A stretch of DNA of 64,000 nt from Dryococelus australis. Taxonomy: Eukaryota; Arthropoda; Insecta; Phasmatodea; Phasmatidae. Shown here one piece after another: positions 11,933-22,438 of the stretch. The DNA lies in assembly GCA_029891345.1 (NCBI GenBank), contig CM057003.1, forward strand, positions 11,412,209 to 11,476,208, written 5' to 3'. A program made the translations under genes and the position numbers. Below the pieces are notes generated by a model. It ran no database searches. It worked only from the letters and a program-made list of their open reading frames with translations, and was not told where the DNA came from. Position 1 is the stretch's first letter. Every line of letters starts with the position of its first letter.

Positions 11933-12070
11933 TTTTATGAATACGTTGACTTGCATTTAAAATACAGTTTAGTGTATCGTAAATGCATTTGTAATACAAA
12001 AATTATTTATAAATTTAAACAATGTAACATTTTCGTTTTACCATTAGTCATGGGAATATTAAAAAAACAG

Positions 12071-12141
12071 CGGAGGCAGCTGAATTTGAACCCACAAACT
12101 TTTCGCTATGAAGCCCGTGCCGTAATTATTCGACTATAGGT
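12071..12141 (-). other. tRNA-like module (minus strand)
   Basis: Read on the minus strand: a 5' CCTATAGTCGAATAATTACG (A-box-like), a GTTTGTGGGTTCAAATTC B-box region and a GCTGCC end. The B box GGTTCAAATTC matches the tRNA consensus well. The stems are not convincing, so it is a tRNA-like remnant and not a gene. It lies beside the GGGCCAAC-rich block. Confidence 0.4.
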
Positions 12142-12339
12142 GCTTCCTAATAGAAGCAACGTTCAAACGAGCTAACCAGTTCACTTCGAATCAATACTTA
12201 GAGATTCAATATACTAAACGATGTTTAAAACTATGTATTATATCGTTTTATATAACTTCGTTAACAATCTTCATATTTAAATTTTTTCGCAGGTAATGCA
12301 TTGTACAAAGAACATTTGAATGTCGAAGTTAGGGGGAAT

Positions 12340-13803
12340 GGTTATTCTTAACGAAAACTATGCTTATTTACTGTATTGTATGAAATGCAAATGTTGTTCA
12401 CTATAGTGACCATTTTTCTATGAGATATGTTTAGTTGGGCCAACGTAGTGTGACCAACATAATTTCAACAATGCTCCATAGAAAGTTTGGGGCAAGAAAA
12501 AATCATAATTTTCCATGTTTGCTTAGACATTTGGTTGTTTTAATATATAAAGTAATTGTATTTAAAATTTATTTTAAGGTAATGGTTGGCTGATTGTTGG
12601 CAACTAGTTGGTAGTCATACAGTTTGTAATTTGTATGTATTTTTATCTTGGGCCGACACTGAATAACCAGCATTTTAAGTCAACAGCAAAGAATAGGTAT
12701 TCTTAATTAAATCAATGCCTCTTTTCTGTATTTAATGAAGTACAAATGTTTTTCACATAACTGACCATTTTTATTTGAAATATGTTTTGTTGGTCTTACG
12801 TTGGGATATTGTTGGAAACCAAACAATTGGTAATTAGTACGTTTTCTTTAGTTTATTGACCAGTTTGGCCAATGTTATGAACCTAGCATATTTCCAACAA
12901 TACTCAATATTAGGTATGGGATGGAAAAATTATCGACGATTGTTCATGTTAGCTTACATGTAAGGATTTTAATACATATTATTTCTGTTTAAAATATATT
13001 TTATGGCCATGGTCGGCTGATTGTTGGTAGCACGTTGGTAGACATGCAGTTGGTAATTGGCATGCATTCTGTATGATGGCGCAACATTGTATATTCTAAC
13101 TGGAATATGATACATATGTATATATTCACTGACATTAACCACTTACAGTGAAACCTTACGAATAATGAGTTACAGTATTCCAGTGTATAATATGTCGGCT
13201 GCCCCTCCGAATGCAGTGGGTTCATATCCTATATTGACCAATGGAATTTTCAGGTCGTAATGTGGAGTGGTATGTGATGAGCAAACATATGGTTTATGGA
13301 TATTTTAATTTTTTTTGTTATTGGGTAAAATTTATTTAACACGCTGGTAATCAATGTTGGCAGAACGTTGTTTATTAGTTGGCATTATGTATGCATTAAT
13401 ACATCTTCCCGAAACATTGATAACTGTGGATAAATTACTGTTTAGATGCCTACTACGAATAACCAACGTTAGTTAGTGATTGTGTCTACGTCATATTAGA
13501 TTGGTGATCTGCAATAAACACACGATAAACCAACGTAAAGCCAACAAAAAGAATTTTGATTTTTTGATTGGCATGGCATATGTTTGAAAGAAAGATAATT
13601 TAGGAAAGAGTGCAGAAAACCAAAAATTTTCATTGGCCTAATAATGTAAGTTGACCGTTATATTTCAGTTGGCGGCCATCGCAAGAAATGCATGCTGGGC
13701 CAACATTGCCCCGAGTGACATTTTGACTTTGGGCCAACTTACGTTTTCGAACGTTGGCCCAACGCCTAAGCCTGACGTTGGGCCAACAAAAAATTGCTAC
13801 TGG
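12340..13803. repeat. GGGCCAAC/GTTGG-rich repeat block with internal duplication
   Basis: The block is dense in GTTGG, TTGGCC and CCAAC words. Two diverged direct units lie at about 12370-12660 and 12720-13070. They share ACCATTTTT(C/A)T, GA(G/A)ATATGTTT(A/T)GTTGG, CAACAATRCTC and GGCTGATTGTTGG, in the same order. A less clear third unit follows to about 13400. The right edge (13690-13803) carries four closely spaced copies of GGGCCAAC or its inverse and ends in GCTACTGGGAAAGG. I could not find the matching left terminus. It may be a decayed DNA transposon with many binding-site-like motifs. The open frames across 13630-13978 are incidental. Confidence 0.5.
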
Positions 13804-14278
13804 GAAAGGCATTAAAAAGAGCAAATCTTTAATACACATAGTCAGTTTTAAGTCGCTTACTTGTGAAAATCGCAAAATTAAATTTGATATATACTTCTTA
13901 ATTCGAACACGAATCGTAGATTGCGCCCACCCGGAACTAGTTTTCTCCTTACGAGTACTTCATTATATTCTTGCGTAAAAATTTCCTTATGGAGCCCTGC
14001 AACGAATTTTGAAGTTAAAAATGATTAAAAGTCATTATAAAATTACGGCTGCATAGCTATATCGCTAGTACACTCCCGGGATCTTTTGTGCATTAACTGA
14101 ACTTAACGTGAATTTTATAACATGTATTAAGTTTGTGGTATTCTATGCATTATACTAAAAAAAAAAATTCTATTCTCGTTAAGTTGGTGTTACACAGCAT
14201 CAAAAACTATAAAACTCTTTTTTTGGAGTTGTGTTTGAACAACTCAGTGCCGTGTCATGGCAGAGTAACTTACCTATA
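13804..14278. other. AT-rich unassigned DNA
   Basis: No gene or repeat recognised between the GGGCCAAC-rich block and the Y MITE. Confidence 0.5.
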
Positions 14279-14706
14279 AGCTGTTCACGATAAAGCGAGC
14301 ACTTTTGAAAGCCCTGTTTAAAAGCTACTCATATGTACGTTCCGTAGTATCCCGGCATACGCGTAAAATAACATCATTACTACGTGCCTGATGACATTAT
14401 TCATGCGTCGGTCAAGTAACACTATGAAATTATTAGAAAAGTAAATAATTTACTATCTTGCTAATTCATACATTTATATGCATTAAAATTTCAGAAAGTA
14501 AAACAAACTATTTTTTAGTATTCTCAAATTTTTACCCGACACTTTTCATTGGGGAATAACACATGGAACTACTTTCTCTCAGTCGTTAACCAATTTTAGA
14601 GGGTGCAGATCTGTCGGTGGGCCTGCTAATATATGTACGTGCAGTCAAGGGCAATGACATTTTCCAAAGGTTGATTTAAAAAGTGCTCACTTTGTCGTGA
14701 ACCATC
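14279..14706. mobile_element. Y-family MITE, copy 2
   Basis: Left end AGCTGTTCACGATAAAGCGA followed by GCACTTTTGAAAGCCC, right end AAAAAGTGCTCACTTTGTCG followed by TGAACCATC. About 428 bp. It is oriented opposite to copy 1: the GAAAGCCCTGTTTAAAAGCTACT block is at the left, and the internal CGTCGGTCAAGTAACA block matches the inverse of other copies. Confidence 0.85.
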
Positions 14707-14968
14707 TTTAAGAATACAAAGGTGAAACCGCCTCTTCGACAGCGAACTCCAGCTACGCTCTCCTGCAAAGTGGCGGGCATTGCCCAGCGAAGTCGGCGTC
14801 TGGTAACCTGCTCGCCAGCCAGCAGCCCACCCCTAACATGAAGTAGCCAATCAGATGCAAGGTTCTTCGCCAGAGCTTCGCGAAGCCGAGCAAACGATGG
14901 GCACGTCCACGCCGAAGCAACAGCCACGCCGTTTTGTTTGTGTGTGCCACTTACACACTCTGTAGTGA
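14707..14968. other. GC-richer spacer between two Y MITEs
   Basis: A GC-richer 262-bp segment flanked by two Y copies in opposite orientation. Overlapping minus-strand frames of 65 and 83 codons run through it and into the adjacent MITE. I see no recognisable protein. If both flanking MITEs were moved together this segment would travel with them, but nothing shows that it has moved. Confidence 0.4.
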
Positions 14969-15367
14969 AGGCTGTTCACGATAAAGTGAGCACTTCATAA
15001 ATGAACTATAGAAAAAGTCGCCGCCTTTGTATGCACATATTATAAAGGGCTCACTGAGTGACATTCGATCAGTAAAGTTGGAAAGATGGAAGGAAAGTAG
15101 GTCCATATCTTAACGTCGAATAAAAAGTGTTGGGTAACCATTCGAGATAACTTATTTTATTTATTTAGCTTTCTGTATTGTTTACTGCATCAAAGTGTAA
15201 AAATGAGCAGATCTGTAAAGTAATTACTTATCTAATAATTTCAAAGTTTCGCCTGATTGACGCATGAATAATGTTATGGGGCCCATGGCAATGTTAATTT
15301 CACATAAGGCGGGAGAACACACAACGTGCAGGGTTTTCAAAAGTGATCATTTCACCGTGAACAGCCT
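14969..15367. mobile_element. Y-family MITE, copy 3
   Basis: Left end AGGCTGTTCACGATAAAGTG then AGCACTTC; right end TTTTCAAAAGTGATCATTTC then ACCGTGAACAGCCT. 399 bp. Internal blocks match copy 1 and the copy at 50511 in order. The 131-codon frame starting inside (15264-15659) runs out of the element and is not coding-like. Confidence 0.85.
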
Positions 15368-16186
15368 ATATCACTGTCCTTGCCGGACTGACTTGCGTAA
15401 GGTTGCGAGGACTTCGAACTTACAAGTACGTTACATGGGCAGATTTTCAAAATGTTTCATTTGGGGGCTAAGTGCCTCACCTGCTTCCGTGCGTTGCAAT
15501 TGTTCTGCTGTTATTTTGTTTTGGAAAGTATACGTAGGTTATAGTTGGTGCGAATATCCTAACTGCCACATGAAATATTATTATTTTCGTAATCATCATT
15601 TGAAGAAAAAAATCACTATTCATAACGGCATATATGCTACGGCAAAACTGACACACTAGCATGAAGGCTCCTGCTTATAATTGGCAACAGATTAATAAAA
15701 ATATTTCTAAGACTTGACTCATTGCGGGTGTAACGTTTAAATTTATGGTCAGTGAACTCGGTGTTTCTTGCGTTGTGCACATTCAGAATATAGGATTCAC
15801 GGTAGACTGAACACTTCCAAAAGCCCTTGCTTAAGCTCTACTTCCATACCTATTTTGTATCCTTCCGCAATGTGTCGATACCTATTAACATTGGCATTGA
15901 CCTCACCATATTGCTCACGCTACGTCCATTCGAAACCTCGGAAATGTTAGGTATTGAAACGTGTCGCTATCATGCAAATTCTAACTCTAATATACAGTAA
16001 AAAAGGAACATTAATTTTAATAAATGCACTGGCTATGAATATAAGCATTACATTCACAATACGATGTCAAGTATTAAGAACTTTTTAATATTTATTTGCT
16101 ACCAATTCAACTCAACTGGGGATCTACATTCCAGTGTGTACTGTAGCATGTATGTAGATATGTACAATGATTTTATTCACAGGTTT
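15368..16186. other. Unassigned DNA with a diverged Y/Z fragment
   Basis: Mostly AT-rich. At 15792-15880, TTCACGGTAGACTGAACACT then TCCAAAAGCCCTTGCTTAAG and CTCTACTTCC is a diverged one-ended fragment that looks intermediate between families Y and Z. No gene is seen. Confidence 0.45.
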
Positions 16187-16626
16187 GTCTCAAAAGTGAC
16201 CATTTTACTTACATTGCCTTTGAAATCAACCTTAAAAAAAAGTCACTATCCATACATGCATATATTTTAACGGGCGAACTGAGTGACATGCGACCAGTAA
16301 AGTTGGCAACGACGAATGTAAAGAAGTTCCATATCTCAACGTCAAATAAAATGTGCCAGGTAACCATTTGTGATCACGTAAATTATTTCTTTCACTTTCT
16401 GTTTTTTTTTTTTTTTTTTTTTCAATCCATCGAAGTCTAAAAATGAGCAGATTTGCACAATGGTTTCATTTGTAATAATTTGCCCGTTGCACTTGACCGA
16501 CGCATGAATAAAGTGACGAGGCCCATGGCATAGTTAATTTTGCATAGGGCGGAAGAAGACACAGCGTGCATACGAGTAGATCTAAAACAGGGCATTCAAA
16601 AGTGCTCATTTTACCGTGAACAGCCT
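16187..16626. mobile_element. Y-family MITE, copy 4, with rearranged left end
   Basis: The interior and right end (TTCAAAAGTGCTCATTTTAC then CGTGAACAGCCT) are typical. The left end is odd: the usual AGGCTGTTCACG start is replaced by CTCAAAAGTGACCATTTTAC, which looks like a second, inverted right end, followed by the normal internal TTTGAAATCAACCTT block. A 20-bp T run interrupts the interior at about 16402-16421. Confidence 0.75.
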
Positions 16627-16768
16627 ATACTAATTTCTATGCCAGTAAAACATCTGCATTCGTAACACGATTTCAACTGAATGGCGGAGAAATAAAGAGT
16701 TCATGTCTATTGCAATGTTAAATTTTCACGTGGCAGAAGCATACAAAACGAGGTGAAACGTATATATA

Positions 16769-17006
16769 GTCTGTTCACGGTAAAGTGAGCACTTTTGAGG
16801 CTCTTGTTCCTTTTTTCTTTCGGGCAATATTTGATCGTTCAACCGCATTTTAAAATAAATATTGCCATGTAAGTAATAAACACAGTCTGTAGGTATATTC
16901 CACCGCACCAGGAAGTTAACGCCAAGGGCTTAAATAAAATATATTTATTCACTGTTATTCCAAATGAGAGGGCTTTCAAAAGTGCTCACTTTTTCGTGAA
17001 TAGCCT
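16769..17006. mobile_element. Y-family MITE, short copy 5 (238 bp)
   Basis: Both ends are present: AGTCTGTTCACGGTAAAGTG then AGCACTTTTGA at the left; TTTCAAAAGTGCTCACTTTT then TCGTGAATAGCCT at the right. The interior is much shorter than in other copies and shares little with them, so this is either a deleted derivative or unrelated DNA captured between Y ends. Confidence 0.75.
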
Positions 17007-17010
17007 GTAC

Positions 17011-17052
17011 CAAGCAGGGCTTTTAAAAGTGATAACTAATCGTGGACATTCT
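17011..17052 (-). mobile_element. Y-family MITE, right-end fragment
   Basis: GCAGGGCTTTTAAAAGTGAT then AACTAATCGTGGACA is a decayed Y right end lying 5 bp beyond the short copy 5. It makes this the densest Y cluster in the window. Confidence 0.5.
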
Positions 17053-17557
17053 ACAACAGCGATGAAGCCACAAGAACCACGGGGAGGTTTAATATTTCCC
17101 AAGTAGAAGGATCCGTAAAGCTGGGCTCACAACCACTCGTCACGCCAGTCAGTCATCCGTCCGTCTGGTTTTTCATCCGTCCGTTGAAAACGACTCACAA
17201 CAATCCGTCGTCAGCCAATCATTATGTACGGCAAGATTTCAGTGTGACAACATAACACCGTGATCTTTCCTTTAGTTTTCACAAGAGAAAAATTTTGGGG
17301 AAATAATTTTTTTACGTGATAAAAGTGTATACCGAACTTTGTTTACATCTTAAATTCCTGGATTCGCCATCGGAGCTAAATAAACGCATATCCCCGGCCC
17401 GTCGAAAGTTAATGTTTGAGAAATATTTTACGGATTGACTGACAGAAAAAAAAATGTCCAGCTTTATATTTTACGTCTTCACGACACGAATATTTTGGTA
17501 CGCTAACCACGTGTTTCCGTTAACAATTCACTCTAATTTACTAGATTTTTTTTTTTT

Positions 17558-17591
17558 ATACCAGCGCGCCGACTATTCCGCGCGCTGGTAT
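17558..17591. other. Perfect 12-bp inverted repeat (hairpin)
   Basis: ATACCAGCGCGC at 17558-17569 is perfectly inverted at 17580-17591 around a 10-base loop. The left arm follows a run of 12 or more T. The stem is GC-rich in AT-rich surroundings. Function unknown; it could be a transposon end, a structured RNA element or a cruciform-prone site. Confidence 0.7.
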
Positions 17592-18468
17592 AAATTACTG
17601 CGTGAAGGGGGAAGCCAGCGTGAGGTCGCACGACTGTCGTTGCAGATCGTCACGCCGACCGCGCCTCGATCGTCCCCAGCGGCCGCTCTAGGAACTAGTT
17701 AACCCCCCTCCCCCTCTTTGCTCCACGCATGCGTGCCGCCGAGTGTCGCCTCATTGCGATCTTCCCGTACACGCATCAACAGAAGGGAAAACATGTGAAC
17801 ATTGCCTCGGCAAGGGGAATTAAAATGCCATTATATGACACGCGAGGCGTTAAAAATTGTAGGCAAAACTTGAGGTCAAGGTTACCCAGGGTCACCAAGT
17901 TTTTCTTTAACCTGATGTGAATTCAAAAACTTAACGGAGAATCAACTCGAGGAACATTCAAACTGCGCGTGAATTTGAGATTGCTGGGTAGCGTCGTTTC
18001 GGAAATTTGGTTGGCTCCGTTGCGTACAAAACTGTCTTCCATCGATTTGCAATCTCTTAGATTAATGTCGTAACGTCCAGAGCAAATAAAAGAGGAACTT
18101 GAGGTAATAACACGGGAATTATGTCGTGCAATGCCAATGCGTGACTAAGGAAGATGATTGCATTAGTTTGTTTATATTACTGCCCCTTACTTAGTAAAAA
18201 AAAAAAAAAAAAAAGATTATTCATCCGGTATGCAGGATTTGTAATGACGTTTCCTTCAAAATGCTTTTATGAAACAGGAAACATTTTCTTCTTCTCGCGT
18301 CAGATTCGTATTTACTGCTTTTATTTCAGATGGACCATCTGAATAAAAAAACCAAAACACGAACAAAAATGTTTTTATAAAGACTTTTCAAATATTAAAT
18401 TTTTTTAAATGTCAGCTTTTCGATCCTGTGATTATTCTTAGAAATTTTAATAGAAAAAAATATACTTG

Positions 18469-18471
<3 letters not shown>

Positions 18472-18520
<49 letters not shown>

Positions 18521-18521
18521 A
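18472..18521. repeat. (AT)n microsatellite
   Basis: About 50 bp of nearly uninterrupted AT/TA dinucleotides, breaking down at the 3' edge into ATAATATAATTC. Confidence 0.95.
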
Positions 18522-19403
18522 TTCATGACAAATTCACTCTAGCGACGATACATTTCAGTCTATGTATATATTTCACCTGTTTTCCACTGTGTGTCTAGTG
18601 AGTTATAAAATTATGAAAACGTTTTCTTGAGTCAAGGTCACAAAGTCACAATAGACCAGTGAGCAACGTTCCGGATTGTAATTTATTTTTTCTTTCGCGT
18701 TTACATCACGTATCTTCCACTGGTAGCGCAGAAATGACGACGCATTCCGTAATATGAATTTAAATTAACGAAATTAGTTAGTTCCAAATGAGAAATTTCC
18801 ATATCATAATCCCGTTTTAAATTTTTTTTAATGGGGCACGCATGACGTTTTTACGGATTTTTTTTTTTTTAAATAAATACACTTTTGAGTCTCTGCCACA
18901 CATGTTTGTTTGATTATGATGATCATTGCATTAAATTTAATAACCCTTATCTCAAAGATGCTTAATTCTGCAGCTGTAAGCATCTGTACCCTCAAAATAT
19001 AGTGTCTCTTCTTTTTGAAATTTTACGAATCAAGACTTTGTTAAAAATTCTCATTTTACGCTTGGAAAAAAATGTATATATGTGTGTGTATGTATAATTC
19101 TGTATTTTTATCAAGTTAACATAAATTATATCATATGAAAGAAAATAAAATATCCACAAAACCTGGGAAGACATTGGCTAGTGAATATCTAGAAGTGCAC
19201 AGAGTATTCCATGAATCCACGGAATGTTTTTTACTATATGCAATTCATGGTTAGCATTTTTGAAACTGTATTTTACTTTAGCCTTAGACGTTAATTTCCC
19301 GAATGCGGTGGAATATACACACTGTGTTTATTACTTATATAGCAATATTTGTTTTAAAAAAGGTGGTTAAACGATAAAAAGTTGCTGAAAGGAAAAAAGA
19401 AAA

Positions 19404-19441
19404 TTAGGCCTCAAAAATGCTCACTTTACCGTGAACAGCTT
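19404..19441 (-). mobile_element. Solo Y-family MITE end
   Basis: GGCCTCAAAAATGCTCACTT then TACCGTGAACAGCT matches a Y right end. No second end is found nearby. Confidence 0.6.
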
Positions 19442-22372
19442 ATAAGTTGTTTTACTGATACCATCAAAATCCGCCTATTTTTTGACGTAAGTCATAAATA
19501 GGAGACGTTTATTTCTTCTCTGAGGAATAAATATAGTCATTGAGCGTAAAATCCAATCAATCACGAATGGCGTGCTTTCAGTTTTCCACCATATGTAACG
19601 TATTTTTTCAATACTGCCGTAAAAAAAATGGCTAGAAAAAGTATCGTTTGTTGTTTAAAAATGGCCCTGCGTCTTATTTTCTTTTCTTTTCTTTTTATAT
19701 ATATTTCGTGTTACTAACACGTGATCATTAAGAAGCAGCGACGGGTTATTTTAACTGCCGCACTAATATGACTGTGAGAAGTTTGAGCGTTAAAAGTCTT
19801 CCACTCACGATTTCTGGCCTACGTGGGGAGACCAATTTGCAGCTCTTGTCTCGCATTTAAAAAAAGAACGCTAACAGAACCGGTTTTTTTTAAATATATT
19901 AAGTGATAGCGCGAGCCTTCGCCCGAAATTAACTATTGCTTGGACGATTGACTCCTATAATCGTTATAGCCTACATTTCATGATTTTGACCCAAGAATTT
20001 TCCGCTGCGTTTTTTATAGAAAGCAAAAACCAAGAGTTGCTGTACGTATTCGAGGTATGTTTTATGATAAAGTTTATCTTTTTACGCGGTATTTATTGGT
20101 TTAGAAAATGTACTTTAAAAAGTAGCACGACTTGTGTTATTAAGGTGGTTTCGATCATTGCTACTGAGTAACAAATCGTCGAGATGAGTAACCTGTGAAA
20201 ACGATCAGTGAAATTCTGTGGAAACTGACGCTTGACGGCATCCAGGTCCTCCAGGCCCTTTGCCACGCCGCGCGGTGCGCCCAACAGCAACCGCAGCCAG
20301 TATCCACACTCTACTTCAGCGTAGTGCAGTGTAGTGCCGTGCGGGCAGGGGCAATGAGTGCAGCCTGGTGTAGTGCAACGTGTCGAAGGGCAAGCTGGTT
20401 CGTTGTAGGGAGCATGAAATGTCTTAATGTCATAATCAAAAGACGCCCCAAGCATGAAAACATTCAGAGACGCCCCTGCAATCTATTTAAAGTGTTTGTT
20501 TTGTTACTATGTAAAGTGCATGTGTTTTCACCCTCACCTGTTCGCCTACAAATTATACCCATTTATATTGCAAGTGTTATGTTTGTGTCATTAAAAATTC
20601 AGGGCAATTGGTTCCTTACGATTTTTTTCAACTGTTATGTCAAAATATTCATTGATCTTAAATGTACCCATTTGTTGGCTAAGTATTTCATCACTTTACA
20701 GACGTATGTTTATATGGGTACTTGATTTTTGTCATGTATTTTATAGTATATTAATGCTAGGTATAGATTGTAATAATCAAGTAAAGGGTACAACTGTAGA
20801 CTAATTACTGTCAGTAGATAGAGTAAAGGAAAGTGACTAAACATTAGCGTATGTAGAATGTGGTGACATGATTATTATTCATAGTTTACCATTACTAGTT
20901 TTTTAATTAATAATCATTAATTTGTTAGCTTTTTTTAATTGATAGTCTTGTTTATGTATATTGTTCCTAGGAACAAGCCCATTAAGTTGAAAAACATAGG
21001 AACATGTGATATATAAATAAATAAATAAATAAAAATACTTTTATAATGCAAGTCCAGACAGAAAATAGTTCCTGGTGAGTCGCATCCGGCCAAGCCAGCG
21101 GGTCGCTGCGGAGTCAGGAGCTGATTCGTGTCGATGTGCTGTCCGGGTGGCATGCAAGCTTCGTTCTCACCAATCATTTAATAAATCAATATTCGAGTGA
21201 TTTACAGGAACCTTTGTTAATTCAGCTACCCGGAGACACCACTCCTTCTTCCCCAGAGCTTGCATCGCCTGAGGAAGCATAAACTGTGCAATTAAGTGTT
21301 TGTCGGCTTCGCGCCATTTTTCCAGCATCGCCTCACTGGCGGGCTATAGTCAAAAAGTGTATCAGTTTTCCAACTACAGAGTGAAATGTAAAGTGTTATG
21401 CAAGGATCAAATACATGGGTGTTAGCAACAATGCGTGTTTCTTTCCAAGGAGGGCCTTAGGGCGTTCCGGAGTACGGGTCCCCTACAAACCACTCACATA
21501 ACATATTGATAGGGATAGGAGAATTTCGAGAATTCATTTCGGGACAAGAGATCGTCAAACACATATACAGTGAAGTCATCTCTGCAATTGGATCACAGTT
21601 CATTAGACACGCCCTAGACGTCTCTGAGCCAATAGCGAGCTTGCAAGGAAACGAGTAGCGAATCTCATACTGCCAGGTGCGAGGTAACAATGGGGCAGCA
21701 GCCAATGAACAAACATCTAAGGCTCTAGTGTGCATATGACTGCGGAGTCTAGTCTACAGGTCATTGAATTCGCGAAATTTTCTTATCCCTGCCTATTAAT
21801 CCACTTTCAGTTATGAGTATAAATCATCTCCAGCATTTCGGCTTCAGGCGTGTGAGTCAGCCTTAAATAGGCCCACTACATAGCAACATAAGTACTTAGG
21901 AGAGGACGAACAATCAACAAGGGAATGCATACATCCCGGTGAACGGCCGGCCCACAGTACTCTGAGATCACCTAGAGTCGACAGCTTCAACCAATTTGGC
22001 ACCGCCTGGCGCCTAGTCGGATAAACCGATCCTTAAAATACTCAACAATGAGTCCGCCATCCCTCAAATCTCACCTTAACCTCAAACCACACAGCCAACA
22101 GGCGTCAAAACCATTTCAACTCAGAGGTTAAACTGTCAAACTGTGATGCGTAAATAATTCTCAAGCTTTCGCTGTATTTAATGGTACAATTTTTCGCTGA
22201 ATGTGTTTCTTTCATTACTCAGTTTTAATTTTCTGTATTCGGATTTATAGTGATGTCGATGTGGTAGCACTAAAACGACCTGCAGTCCTTAATTATAGAG
22301 CAAATCAGCACGAAAATAAATTGGTATGGTGTGTGTCTGTAAAAGAAGGTAGTTATAACAGTTTATGAAGTG
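19442..22372. other. Unassigned DNA, no called gene
   Basis: Nearly 3 kb with no recognised repeat family. A GC-richer patch at about 20225-20400 is open on both strands: plus 20195-20725, 176 codons, starting at GTG rather than ATG; minus 20093-20455, 120 codons. I recognise neither product. A short AAAT repeat lies near 21017 and a perfect 16-bp palindrome TTGTTCCTAGGAACAA at about 20962. 21457-21735 has a 92-codon minus-strand frame without recognisable features. Confidence 0.4.
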
Positions 22373-22438
22373 AGGTGAGTATGGAGCAGTGCCGGAATGA
22401 AGGAGCAGGGGAAACGGGAGTGCCCCGAGAAAACCCCT
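22373..22438 (-). mobile_element. SINE fragment (body)
   Basis: GTGAGTATGGAGCAGTGCCG, GGGGAAACGGGAG and CCCCGAGAAAACCC match the inverted body of the main SINE. Only about 65 bp remain, with neither head nor tail. Confidence 0.65.

Larger units (their letters stand above)
17053..19403. other. Unassigned DNA with hairpin and simple repeats
   Basis: No recognised gene. It contains a 12-bp perfect GC-rich hairpin (17558-17591), a GC-richer patch with a polylinker-like string (17679-17699), an 18-A run near 18198 and an AT microsatellite at 18472-18521. Short open frames of about 60-80 codons are unconvincing. Confidence 0.4.

Noticed and set aside
15264..15659. 131-codon plus-strand frame
   Set aside because: It begins inside a Y MITE and runs into unrelated flanking DNA; no ATG-led, conserved or domain-like content.
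20962..20977. Palindrome TTGTTCCTAGGAACAA as an operator or hormone response element
   Set aside because: A single isolated palindrome with no gene nearby; not enough to claim regulation.
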